From positions 17,485,001-17,549,000 of the forward strand of contig NC_060080.1 of NCBI RefSeq assembly GCF_922984935.1: a DNA stretch of 64,000 bases, read 5' to 3'. The stretch comes from Meles meles (Eukaryota; Chordata; Mammalia; Carnivora; Mustelidae). Under the pieces are notes generated by a model. That model had not been told where the DNA came from and ran no database searches. It was given only the letters and a program-made list of their open reading frames with translations. The translations under genes and the position numbers were made by a program. Shown here one piece after another: positions 44,906 to 55,916 of the stretch; within the stretch, counting starts at the first letter, position 1, and the number at the start of each line of letters is the position of its first letter.

Positions 44906-46710
44906 GGTAACCAAGAGCTCAGTGGGAGGCAAATCGAGAGGAAGATGAACAGGTCATGAGGGCTCGGCAATGAGCACCTGAGCTAAGGGAGAGCACCGAG
45001 CTGATCTGGGTTTGGAAATGGGCAGAATTGACTCTCCAGAGACTGCTCATTTTTCCCCCACATTCAGTGTACTTTCCAGCCAGTACAGACAGCAAGCTGA
45101 CAATCCCCAGGGGTGGAAGCAGTTCCCCTTTGCTCTGGTTACTCAGCACCAAGTCATGGTCAGACTCCCTGGATCAGTGCCATGCACCTGGAAGGAGGAC
45201 GTGGCACCATCAGAGAAGCCCAGTGAAGCAGTGTGGCTACCTCTTACTCTGTTTATTTGGGGAGGGGTGACATCAGCTTGCAGAGTACAAGACAGTTGGG
45301 GTTTCCACTATGCTCGTATGGGTGAGACCCTGCAGCGTGTACAGCTGTTGCCTGAACAGGCTAATATCCAATCTGTGTGCTTCTCCCCAAGCCAGGCTTG
45401 CCTGCAGAGCTGTGTCTTCCCTTTTTCTAATGTGCATTAAGATGCCATCTGGGCTTAAAGTGACCCTGATATAAGGTAATACCTGTAAGAGGCCTAGCGA
45501 TAGTCTACTGTAGTACCGGACTCCAGTAAGTCACTATTGTGTATATGCGTGTATGGGTTCTGTGAGCAAGAAAGAATAGAAGATAATCAGATGGGTAAAG
45601 CAAGGATTCAACGCTATAAAAAAAATACATTATCCTTTTACAAAATAAATTTACTCATTTTACTGAAAAAAATCTATAAGTGTATATGGTGAATTTATTT
45701 GTTTTACACAGAGACCCAGTGGGAAGACCAAGAGAGGAGAAAAAAGTATCTCAGTGTATTTATTAACTTTCTTTCCATCCTGAGGTTGGGGCTACCAAAA
45801 CATTTATAAGTTCTAGAATCTAAGATAATTATAGCTGGTTCTTCTACCTGCCTTCTGATTCTGCCAACTCTAGTTTGCATCCACCACTCAATCTCTTTCA
45901 CTCTTCTTGGTCACTTTGCACCAGCTAATTCTTAACTCTGGGATCGTTCCTGGACACTGCTTAATGGATTGCATTTGGACTAATATCTCAGGCTTACAAA
46001 GCAGCTCCATTCCGTTCCTGCATCCAGCCTGTACTCAGAATCCCTGCAAAAGACAGAGAACTGGCATTGCCCTTCTGAGTGCAGGTGCTGACAGTGAGCA
46101 TTTCCCCACAGGAGGCCACGAGACTTGACCCAGATTAGATGTCTGAAGGTGGGTTTTGAGCAAACATTTCTTTTTATATTTGGAAAAATAGTAAGCTGCC
46201 ATCATGGGAATAAGATTACTAACATGGGAGGACAGCAACAGTAGCATATTTCAGAGGAAAAGCTCCCCATCAAACCGAAGCCCTCCCCTCATCACCTTGC
46301 CTGGGAGATCTGGCCACCCATGTGTGTGGACTATGAATGATAATTATTTGAATGAGTGTGCACAGTTTGTGAGAGTCAATAAATGTCCACTTCGGTACAC
46401 CTTGTCAGTTGCAATTTGCATCAAACCCTCCTTTCTCATCACAGGATGATCTGGGTTGAGAGGTAAGGAGAGGCTAAGGAATATCCAAGATTAATTAACA
46501 AGTATTTGAATGGAAGATGCTGTGTGCCAAGGGCAAGAGGTACATGAATGGGAGTCAAGAAATCAATTGAGGGAAATCAACAAGACATGTAATTAAATGA
46601 AAGACAGACTTCAGGACAGATGCCTGGGATGGTCTGACTTAATTCTAGGGAATGATAGTCAGGCTTAAAGCTAAAATTTAAAGGGCAGAAAATACATCTG
46701 CCCACTCACT
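44906..46710. other. No gene seen
   Basis: Unique-looking, somewhat GC-richer at 45000-45440, where a 142-codon plus frame and an 80-codon frame overlap; neither shows a domain, signal peptide or family resemblance. 46000-46450 similarly shows only short frames. Confidence 0.45.
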
Positions 46711-46972
46711 TGGTGCTTTGCATTGCTAGACATGTGAGCTCAAGTGGTAATAATAGCAAAGTGACAATTGTTACCTCCCAGGTAGTTTTAAATGCTTTCC
46801 ATACTTTAGCTCTCATATCCTGTAAGGAGGATATCATTATTTTTTCTCCCCATCTTAAAGACTGAAAAATTGTGGTACAACGTGGTTTAGTAAGTTTGTC
46901 TAAGACTACCTCACAAGGAAATGGCATAGTGAGCATTTAGCTCCAAAGTGTATGGTCTTAACTACTACAATA
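46711..46972 (-). repeat. MIR-family SINE, minus strand
   Basis: Reverse MIR pieces CATGTGAGCTCAAGTGG, TAGCTCTCATATCCTGTAAG, GGATATCATTATTTTTTCTC, CCCATCTTAAAGACTGAAAA and GTCTTAACTACTACAATATG. Confidence 0.65.
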
Positions 46973-47638
46973 TGTTCCCCAGTTAGGAGGCATATCTTTT
47001 TCCTTTGAAAAGCATGATAAATATATCAGAGATAGAGAAAGCTAACAATGTGAGAGTCCCAAAATGCTGACACAAGGAAATGAAAGTAGACAGAAGTTAA
47101 ACTTAACTATGGATAATACCTTGAGGGATACTGCCCCCTCCCACCCTTAAAATTTATTCTCTATGCTCTTTCTGCCTGGAGTAACTCCACTGATTCCTTG
47201 TCCAGGTGAAACCTCATCACCTCTGTGTTTTCTTTTACATTTTAGTTGGCTCCAACATGGATTATAAAGTCCAACCATCCTAACAGGGTCTCCTTACTCA
47301 GAGAAGGAACTGGCATCAGGAAAGAGATATTTTGGAAGGCGCAGGCAGAGTACCAGAGAAGGCAGAAAGACCTGGAAGAAAAGGGGAGAATCCTAGTTAT
47401 AAAGTCTGTACAATAAAGAAAGTAGAAGCTTTTTTTTTCTTTTAAATTGGAGTCACGACACCATGAGTCCAGAAATAAATTGGTTTACATCCTGAAAAGC
47501 ATAGAATGATCCCTAGATGGAGAAATAGTGATATCTATGTTTGAAATGCAAAGGAGAAAGTGTATGTTTGAGTGTAATGATTTTCCATAATTAGTATTTT
47601 TTTCACCTTAAAATACCAAGGGAATAGGCAATAAAGAA
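46973..47638. other. No gene seen
   Basis: Unique-looking spacer; nothing recognised. Confidence 0.45.
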
Positions 47639-47825
47639 TAGGCATAAAGAATAATAATGGATAAATACTTTTGCTCTCCAGATTCTACAGGTCAGGAAAC
47701 TAAAGTTCAGAGAGATTAAGTAATTTGCCCAAAGGCACTGAACGAGGGAGTGGCAGAGCCTTGGTGTGGACTCAGGCAGGGTAATTCCAAAGTCCATTCT
47801 CAAAGGTCTACACTACCTTGCCCTG
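47639..47825 (-). repeat. MIR-family SINE, minus strand
   Basis: ATTCTACAGGTCAGGAAACT, AAAGTTCAGAGAGATTAAGT, AATTTGCCCAAAGGCACTG, GGGAGTGGCAGAGCCTTGG and CTACACTACCTTGCCC fit a reverse MIR closely. Confidence 0.8.
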
Positions 47826-48308
47826 TATGTGAAACAAGGGGGCAAAATGCTGGCTAGGTGAAGCCCAAAAACCATGATTGGGACTATAGCACTTCATGTG
47901 GCTCAGGTTAAACTCAACACAATTAGAACAGAGCAACCCACATTTTCAACCCAATGCATACCCACGTGTCTCAGCACTTCTTTGCATACTCCTGGGAAAA
48001 CAAATGTTAAGACTCAGCCCTTAATACAGGAAACACTCAGCATCTCAGAGCAGGGGGGAGAGATACAGAAGCAGTATTACACAAATCATACAATATCCAG
48101 AGGGTCTAGACAATCCCTCTGGTTTGAGGGTCAAGTAGAATTAGTGAGGAGGAGCATTTACCCCGGTCTAAAAGGACCTGTCAGGTGAAGGTGACTAGGG
48201 AAGGGCCATTTCTGGCAAAGGCAGGAGATCAAACAAATGTGCACAGAACAGCCTATAGCTGGGTGTGTGTGCAGGAATCATTGCTCTGTCTAGCTAGAAC
48301 ATGGAGGC
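47826..48308. other. No gene seen
   Basis: Contains a 104-codon plus frame (47874-48188) without recognisable features; otherwise unique. Confidence 0.4.
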
Positions 48309-48324
48309 AAGAAGGAGGATAGGA

Positions 48325-48701
48325 TATTCTGGAAGAGATTATGCTGAGTGAAATAAGTCAAGCAGAGAAAGTCAACTATATGGTTTCACTCACTTGTAGA
48401 ACATAAAGAATAACATGGCGGACATTAGGAGAAGGAAAGGAAAAGTGAAGGGTGGGGGGGAATTGGAGGGGAAGACGAACCATGAGAGACTGTGGACTCT
48501 GAGAAACAAACTGAGGGTTTTAGATGGGAGGGGATGGGAGTTGGGTGAGCCTGGTGATGGGTATTAAGGAGGGCACGGATTGCATGGAGCACTGGGTGTT
48601 ATACGTAAACAATGAATCTTAGAACACTACATTAAAAACTAATGATGTATTGTATGGTGACTAACATAACACAATAAAAGAAAAATAATTTTTTTAAAAA
48701 G
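48325..48701 (+). mobile_element. 5'-truncated carnivore L1
   Basis: Starts within the last codons of ORF2 (GAGATTATGCTGAGTGAAAT) and continues into a 3' UTR with ACGAACCATGAGAGACTGTG, GGGCACGGATTGCATGGAGC, GGGTGTTATACGTAAACAAT and GATGTATTGTATGGTGACTA. Flanks AAGAAGGAGGATAGGA (48309-48324) and AAGAAGAGGATAGGA (48702-48716) are the target duplication with a 1-base difference. Confidence 0.93.
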
Positions 48702-48716
48702 AAGAAGAGGATAGGA

Positions 48717-50160
48717 GGTATAACTGCAGATTATATTTAAAATTCTGTACAAATGAGTATACACAGGTGAGTGAGGCAATGGCAGGTGATATAATGAAGT
48801 AAGAGCAAGAGTCAGACCCCAGCCTGAGCTGATGAGGGGAGAAGGTTTTATCAGGTCAGAATTCAGATCAGTAGAGAAGCTAACAGTATGCAGTTTTATT
48901 CAACGCAAAAACTGTGATCTCCAAGCGCAAGTGTCCTTCCATGGCTGTTAGTAGAACCCCTGAAGAGTCACTCATGTAAAAAAAAATGCTTCATTGCCAT
49001 TGTTATCAGGCTCATAAGTTTGCACAGCCAGAGAAGTAGACACACGCTCCATTGCATCTTGTGAATATCAGAGCTTTTGTTCAAGTATCACATTGAAATC
49101 CTAGGACTATGTCATTTACCTTCCCATATATTTTTTTACTCAATTTAAAAATACAACACAAAAGAAATTCATAATGGGAAAGCAACGACTCCCAAAGACT
49201 GCAATTTAGTTTAAAAATGGATATTGGGAGGTACCCAATATTCTCAGTTGATACCCACCATATGAAATGTGAAATACATAATAATTTTGAATTAAATATT
49301 CACAAATTGAAAGTTTTATAGATTGTTCTTTTTTTCTTCACCCAGGTGAAGTAAAAATCAATAAATTCACACACCTTTGTTAGATGATTTGGGAAATATA
49401 TGCCAAGCAGAAAATATGTATTTTTGTCTCCAAGGACTTCATAACTTCCTTGGAAAGGTGAGTCTTAGACTACAGACCTGTAAGTTATAGCTCTGTATTG
49501 TTGGATTGAAAGTGGAGTCACCAGTTTCACAGAGTTATATACTTATGGGGCAAATAGATACTTCTAAAATGCTTTAAAAATAGCTTTATTCAATAAAGAG
49601 TTTTCTCTGAATGTATTTTTTGAGTGTCTGGTACATCTTAGATACTGTGGAAACAGAGAAGACTAAGAAGAGTTTCTGCCCTTAATAGTCCATCAAGTTA
49701 AAAAAAAAAAAGAAAGACACAACAATTCAAGTACCATATAAAGCCACATACAAGAGAAGGATCAACTATGTGCTGCTGACCTCTCTCTTTACCATGTATG
49801 ATTTTATTACTCAAAAAATTTCTTCCACTAAGACTAATGCCAGGAAATTCCTGTCTCGCGTTTGCGGCCGTGATCACAAAATCCATATGAGAGAAGTAGC
49901 CCCACTGACTATATTTGAATGAACAACGTATCCAGTACTTGTCATTAATTTTAGCCCAAGATGTATTAGAGGGTAAAAATCATGTCCAGTTTCAATTTAA
50001 TTCCTGAATAATTCTGATGACCATTAGACATGATGATTTATCTAACCATAAAAGCACACAGCAAAATCAAAGCCCAGACTTCTGAGACTTAGATTCTTGT
50101 GGTTGCAAGAATCCAGGTAAGGAATAGTGGGACACAAGCAGGACAGCCAGAGTGCAAAAT
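48717..50160. other. No gene or named repeat seen
   Basis: Unique-looking AT-rich sequence with an A-run near 49699. A CpG cluster (TCTCGCGTTTGCGGCCGTG) at 49854-49872 stands out but is too short to be an island. Confidence 0.45.
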
Positions 50161-50310
50161 TTAGAGAAGTTCTCACTCTTCCCTGAACAATCCGTCAGGC
50201 ACCTCCTTAAAAATGTTTGCCTTTGGTACCTAGCTGGCCTCACTTAGCCCTGGAATGAATATATTCAAGGGAGAACAAAATAAAATAAAATAACAAAACA
50301 AAATAAAAGG
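50161..50310 (+). repeat. Unnamed repeat, copy 2
   Basis: Homologous to 38277-38402: TTTGGTACCTAGCTGGCCTC, then ACTTAGCCCTGG and AGGGAGAACAAAATAAAA. Here the end runs into a longer AAAATAAAATAAC-type A-rich tract, like a retrotransposon tail. Same orientation as copy 1. Confidence 0.75.
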
Positions 50311-50336
50311 AAATGTTGTTAAAAGAAGCTATACCA

Positions 50337-50550
50337 GGGGCACCAGGGTGGCTCAGTGGGTTAAGCCTCTGCCTTTGGTTCAGGTCATGATCTCAGGGTC
50401 CTAGAATCAAGCCCCACATTGGGCTCTCTGCTCAGTGGGGAGCCTGCTTCCCCCTCTTTCTCTGCCTGCCTCTCTGCCTACTTCTGATCTCCCTCTCTCT
50501 GTCAAATAAATAAATCAAATCTTTAAAAAAAAAAAAAAAAAGGAAGAAGA
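50337..50550 (+). mobile_element. Can-SINE (SINEC)
   Basis: GGGGCACCAGGGTGGCTCAG head, standard body, tail with an A-run of about 18 and AGGAAGAAG. Flanks AAGCTATACCA and GAGCTATAGCA are a weak target duplication. Confidence 0.94.
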
Positions 50551-50838
50551 AGGAGGAGCTATAGCAGCTAGAGAAACAGACCCAGACCATCCATTTCAGA
50601 AAAGCCTTTCTGCATGCCACATTGCCCCCTTTGGAAGAGTACCACAATAACCCTTGGTGATTTCCTGTTGCAGACCCAAGGCTCAGAATACATGCTGGGT
50701 GTCTTCCTTCTTTACACTAAGCCTGGTCAAAGTCATCCTTGACCAAGTTCTTGACTTAGCTACTATAATCAATGAAGGCTACCACAAAACTGATTAGATC
50801 AGAGCTACTTTTGAGAGATTCTTTACATATTCTAATTT
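50551..50838. other. No gene seen
   Basis: Short unique spacer between a SINE and an L1 3' end. Confidence 0.4.
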
Positions 50839-50852
50839 AAAATGTACTTGGG

Positions 50853-51029
50853 GTTGCTGAAGGAGAGCACGGTGGGAGGAACAGGGTGGCTGGGTGATGG
50901 ACATTGGAGAGGGTATGTGCTATGGTGAGTGCTGTGAATTGTGTAAGACTGATGAATCACAGACCTGTACCCCTGAAACAAATAATACATTATATGTTAA
51001 TTTTTTAAAATAAATAAAATTTAAAAAAT
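50853..51029 (+). mobile_element. 5'-truncated carnivore L1, 3' UTR only
   Basis: GGTTGCTGAAGG, GGGTGATGGACATTGGAGAG, GTATGTGCTATGGTGAGTGC, ACAGACCTGTACCCCTGAAA and ACATTATATGTTAA are the younger carnivore L1 3' UTR. Flanks AAAATGTACTTGGG (50839-50852) and AAAATGCACTTGGG (51030-51043), one mismatch. Confidence 0.95.
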
Positions 51030-51043
51030 AAAATGCACTTGGG

Positions 51044-52516
51044 ATTTATTTTAATCAGATATGGTAACACATTCAGCACATGAAGGAGTAAGTTTTTACA
51101 TCATGGATCCTAGAAATGGGAGGTAAGACATGCCATCCAGGGCACCAGAGTTGGTCAGAAGGCAGAAACAGCAAGAGGAAAATAAAGGAAAGAGGCTTTA
51201 TGGTGGTTTTTCATAGGTAGAAATGGGCAAGGCAGGGTAAGCAGGTTACATAGACTTAGGATGGGTGAGTTTGAATAATTTCAGTAGGCTCTAGCACATC
51301 AGGGCAGCCTCTGGTTATCTGATACCTGGTTCTGGGGTGATTAGGGCAGGGAATAGTGGCTCCTAGGGTGAGACCTTGATAAAGGAAGTGTGAACTCTGG
51401 ATTGGTTCTCAATGGCAAGTTGATTGCTATCTCTAGGATGAGCTAACCTTGAGAGGGAAGTCTGTCCCTTCTAGTGTTAGTAAGATTCCAAGAAGTCAAA
51501 GCATCAGAATAAAAGACATGCTAAAATATACCTATATTTTAACAATCACTGTCCAGTAAATTTCTAGAATTCCCAAGGCCTGTAAGAGAGCTAAGCTTTC
51601 TTCTCTTTCTTAGAAATGATGTAGAAGCATTAATGCAGCCAAGTTTGGGAAAATATACAATATCACTGCAGGAGCTATAATCAGAGGGCCTTGGCTTCCC
51701 AGAGTTTTCAATCCAGCATTATTCACAATTCTGAAACTCCTTTTAAAAAATACACAGAGAGAAAGCTCTTTCTGGACTCTAGGTACATATTTTAACATTT
51801 ACACTAACTCGACTCCCTAGGGTTTTAATCACCAAAAAGCTTATATAAAAGGTGCAAAAACCATGGGCTTCTTTCCATGTTATGTTTGTGAAAGAGATGG
51901 AAAGACAAAGTATTCAATGCAACGAAGAGCTATGAAGACAATACTTGGGTTCCTGCAGCAGCTGGACACCAGGTTGCTGATGGCTCCTGATGAAATTAAA
52001 TGTGTCAGAAGTCCCTTCACAGATAACACAGGGGGTCACATCTTCATTCCCACTATGTGAGGTACATGGGGAGATATTTAGTGCTAGGAAAACTGCCAGT
52101 CGAGGAGAAAACTTAAGAAAAGAGCAGCTTACAATTATAGGAGTGCTGGGGGATCTGACTAACCAGAAAGGCCTAGAAGAAGGAAATTTTGTTCAGCTTG
52201 TGTTAACAATGTTGAAAGTGTGAGAAATGGAAATGAACTTAGTTTCAAGATATTTGAAAGGTGCAAACATCAAAGGGGCATAATTAGAAGCAAGTGTTTA
52301 AACTGAAAAAAAAAAAAACTGATGAGAGATTCATGGCTGATAATCAAGAATTAACTTCAGGTCTGCAATTTCTCTGAAGCTACAGAGATAGTTTGCCTGA
52401 ACAGTCCCTTTTTCTTCCCAAGAGACCTCCCTGACAATATCAGCATTCTTATTTGTAAACATTACCTGAAAAACAGCCCATTCCGAGTGTGGCTTTTATC
52501 CCATTCAGTGTATCAA
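51044..52516. other. No gene seen; possible unclassified LTR-like segment
   Basis: 51090-51480 (TTTTTCATAGGTAGAAATGG, GACTTAGGATGGGTGAGTTT, CTGGATTGGTTCTCAATGGC) reads like an old LTR or other interspersed repeat but I cannot name it. The rest, including two overlapping frames at 51863-52223, looks unique. Confidence 0.35.
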
Positions 52517-53028
52517 TGCTATGGGTTGAATTGCATCCTCCAAATAAAGATGCACTGAGGTCCTAAGCCCCAGAACCGCAAACTGTGACTTCATTTAAAA
52601 AGAGGCCATTGCAGATGTTTAGGTAAGATGAGGTAGTACTAGAACAAGGGTAGACCCCTAATTCATTATGACCAGTACCCTTTTAAGAAAATGGCCACAT
52701 GAAGACACAGAAACACAGGACAAGGTCATATGATGGTGAAGCCAGAGGTTGGAGTGACACAGCTATAAGCCAAGGAACATCAAGAATTATGGGCAAAGCA
52801 CCAAAAACTAGGAAGAAGAAGGAAAGGATTCCTCTACAAGTTTCAGAGGCTACATGGCCCTGTGGACACTTTGATTTCAGACTTCTAGCCTCCAGAACCG
52901 TGATAAAATAAACTGGTGTTGTTCTTTCAGACTTCTAGGCTCCAGAAGTGTGAAACAATAAACTTGTGCTTAAAACGAAGTCACTCTGTTTTAGTACTTG
53001 GATATGGCAGCCCTAGGAAACTAATACA
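52517..53028 (+). mobile_element. MaLR-type LTR (MLT1-like) with duplicated poly(A)-signal block
   Basis: Begins TGCTATGGGTTGAATTGCAT and ends GCCCTAGGAAACTAATACA. Between lie CATGAAGACACAGAAACAC, GCTATAAGCCAAGGAACATC and AGGCTACATGGCCCTG. A 50-base block, TTTCAGACTTCTAG… through AATAAA, occurs twice in tandem (52875-52924 and 52925-52974), giving AATAAA at 52907-52912 and 52957-52962. Solo LTR. Confidence 0.88.
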
Positions 53029-53559
53029 CAGGCTCTAACTACTGACCAGGAGTCTTGTAGTACATCCTCAAACCTTAATTTTGAACACAGAATCCAATCC
53101 TTTTTTTTGCTAGTTTTGAGAAGGAAAGCTACTTTCTAGCTCTGATTTTGTTCGATATTATTGTAGCATCATGAATCAATTCCTAAAGAGCAGAGAGTTA
53201 GTCAACACAGTAATGCTAAGAATTTGTTCTTTGATTGAGAACCTGAGGTTTGGGCACTTCAGAGACTATTCAAGACCTCCAGCGCCAACAAAGGGTTACC
53301 AAGGCTGAGCTTCTGTAAGATAGGAATGCCAGAGCAGAATCATGAATGGCCAAGGAGTAAGATACGACATCAAAAGACTTTTGAGGTGAATATGAAGTCA
53401 ATAAAGCAACCCTAACATCCTAGAGAATGTAATGATCCCCTAGCATTGGGAAAGAAAAATGATGAAAAAAATTCATCCAACTACCCACTAAAAATAGAGC
53501 AAAACAGAGCAGAACCAATTTGTATGTTGAGAACCACAAAGTGGGAGTTTGAGTAATAT
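53029..53559. other. No gene seen
   Basis: Unique-looking spacer; nothing recognised. Confidence 0.4.
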
Positions 53560-53740
53560 TTGTATGTGATGAACTATAAATATTACTCAGTGTTCACAAG
53601 GTTTGGAGGAAAAGACCATCCCCTATTTGCTGCCCACAGGAGTACAAATTGGGTAAGCTTTCTGGAACACAACCTAATAATGTGTACAAAAAATCTTTAA
53701 AACATGCATGTATTTCTCATCAGCCTAATGCAGCTCCTAT
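53560..53740 (+). mobile_element. Old L1M piece, ORF2
   Basis: The segment around GGAGTACAAATTGGGTAAGC, TTTCTGGAACACAACC and ATAATGTGTACAAAAAATCT resembles the ORF2 C-terminal coding part that in the young L1 reads GCAAGCTGGTGCAACC at 63182. Truncated at about 53740. Confidence 0.5.
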
Positions 53741-54330
53741 CTTATTTCATGGGTCTACTCAACGGCCAAGACACTTTGCAGGATATTCAGGTCTCCTAGT
53801 GCTCCAGAAAGTCTGAGAGCCGGCATTTTCTTTTTCCCCACCCCAAGCAGGCCCATGACCAATGAGAAAGTGCTCTTTCTTATAGCAGACTCCAAACACA
53901 CTTTAAAGAGTTCAAAACACATCACACACCAAATAATGGTAACTAACACCTCACTCCTCACAGTGTGTAAGCAGTCATGTCATTTGCCTACCAGAAGTAA
54001 GAGACATCCCAGCCTATTCTGGAGTGTGTCCCAGAGCCAGAATTCTATCAGTGGGAGCCCATCAAGACCAGGCACCCCACTGGGCATGCTTCTTTCAGTG
54101 GCAGCGTATCATAAACATAATCACAGTGGTCTTTCCAGGGCAATCAGAACACCTATGAAATTTAGGGTCATTAATAAAATAATCAGCAAGAATAAAAGCT
54201 TACTCAAGGAAACAAATTCGTATGGGCAATTAGCCACACCCAGGCAGTTGTGCCTCTTCCTCCGTGATCAGCCATGCTCCTGTTATGATGATGACACTTT
54301 AGTGCCACTCAAATCCTACTCTTATCCTGA
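53741..54330. other. Segment between two old L1 pieces; unclassified
   Basis: 590 bases of unknown origin that separate two plus-strand L1 ORF2/3' pieces. A 210-codon plus frame (53855-54487) covers most of it and runs into L1; it shows no domain. Could be an old insertion or a rearranged flank. Confidence 0.35.
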
Positions 54331-54870
54331 AATATCTTTACACCTTCTACTTTTAAAAGTTCTACCTACTTTTCAAAAACAACTACTATATGGCTCATCA
54401 ATCTCACTCATACAAATGAATATACATGACCCCAAATTCTTATATAAGAATGTTAATATCCACTTGATTCATCACAGCCAAAATTGAAAATAATTCATAT
54501 GTCCATCAACAATGAAATACTATGCAGTCATAGGATGGGACAAACAACTGATAAACTTATAAAAATGTGAATTAATCTAAAAAAATTATGGTGAACAAGA
54601 GAAGCCATATGTGATTTAATCTATATAAAGTCCTAGAACAGACATAAATAATCTAAGGTGAAAGAAATCAGAATAGTGGTTGTGTCCTGTGGGGAGGAGT
54701 TCAGGATTGTCTGAGAAGGGGAATATAAATGTTCACTATATTGATGGGGTGTGGATGCACAGGTGTATGCATTTGTCAAAGCGAACGAACTGCACACTTA
54801 AAATGTCTACTTTCAATGCAGAAAAATCATATATCAATAAAAAAACAATCAATAAGTGAAAATCCCACTT
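54331..54870 (+). mobile_element. Old L1M, ORF2 end and 3' UTR
   Basis: ACTACTATATGGCTCATCAA, ATTCATCACAGCCAAAATTG, TGTCCATCAACAATGAAATA, GAATAGTGGTTGTGTCC, ATGCATTTGTCAAAGCGAAC, and an end ATATCAATAAAAAAACAATC. Old, inert. Confidence 0.8.
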
Positions 54871-55650
54871 CAAATCCCTATTCTAGAAATATATACAGAG
54901 ATTTTAATAAAATAGAGAATACCTTCTAGGTCAGGAAGAGAGAGAAGGATCCTTGACTATGTGTAAAAAGAATAGTACAGTGATTTCACTGTCTCCCATC
55001 AGCTCTGGCCCAAGTATAATTAAGTAGAATGAAAACAGAAGGGCCTTTCTTGCTACTGGCCAACTCTCAAGACCCAAAATTCAGACTTGCATTGATGAAG
55101 AGGTTGGCTGACCAGGGCAGACAGCAAGGACTTGTGATGATTACAGGGCTCCATATACCCAATAAGGACAGGCATGTACTACTTCCCCATATCTCCTATC
55201 AGTATTAGATAATTATCAGATAATGCCCTTTAACATCTTTGAGAGGAGGTGGCCTGTAGAATTCATCTCTTGGAGACACAAGATATTAGATGGTTTCCTG
55301 CACTTCCTTACAGAGGCCATAGTGTCCAGATAAAGGCAGAAAACAATTTCAGGAGGGGGTTGAACAGAAGCAAACATGAGTGAGGCCATTATAAATGCAT
55401 TGGTGGCTTCAGGCCGAGAGGTTGTGTTGACATAGATTCAAACAAGTGAGCCAATGAAGTTACCGGAAAGGCAGTATTTGATAGAGGAATTTGTATTTTC
55501 CTAAGCATCCCCCTTCACTCCACAGTTGACCAATAGTTATAATGGCCTCATAAGGCCCTTTATAGCATTTAATCATTATTTAGGAGAGGGGCAGTAGCAA
55601 ATCCTATGTCCACACTGAGAAGGGGTATCTTGTTTCCAAGATCACTGGAA
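54871..55650. other. No gene or named repeat seen
   Basis: Unique-looking sequence; no frame above 60 codons of interest. Confidence 0.45.
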
Positions 55651-55916
55651 ATGCATTATAACTAAGTAGTCAGGAGTCCAGACCAAAGTCAGAAGGCTTA
55701 AGTCTCAGCTTCACCATTTCCAGCTGTTTTAACTTGGATAATTAATTTAGTTTCTCCTTCAGTTTTCTCATCTGTAAGAAACTGAGATAATGTTTATATA
55801 TAGGGCTGCTGGGAGAATTAAATGGGTTAATTAAATGGGTAGAGTGCTCAGAAAAATGTTGGGCAAATGGTCAGCGCACAATAAATACTCATGATTATTA
55901 TTATTAAAGCTTGTCT
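55651..55916 (+). repeat. MIR-family SINE
   Basis: GTCTCAGCTTCACCATTTCC, TTCTCATCTGTAAGAAACTG, AGATAATGTTTATATATAGG, GCTGCTGGGAGAATTAAATG and GCGCACAATAAATACTCATG follow MIR. A small tandem duplication GGTTAATTAAATGG is at about 55825-55840. Confidence 0.82.

Noticed and set aside
45012..45440. 142-codon frame as a novel gene
   Set aside because: A second frame overlaps it, there is no domain or signal peptide, and GC-richer DNA gives longer chance frames.
49854..49872. CpG island at TCTCGCGTTTGCGGCCGTG
   Set aside because: Only about 20 bases long with AT-rich flanks; no promoter features.
53855..54487. 210-codon plus-strand frame as a host gene
   Set aside because: It runs into an old L1 at its 3' end, has no recognisable domain or compositional sign of coding, and lies between L1 fragments.
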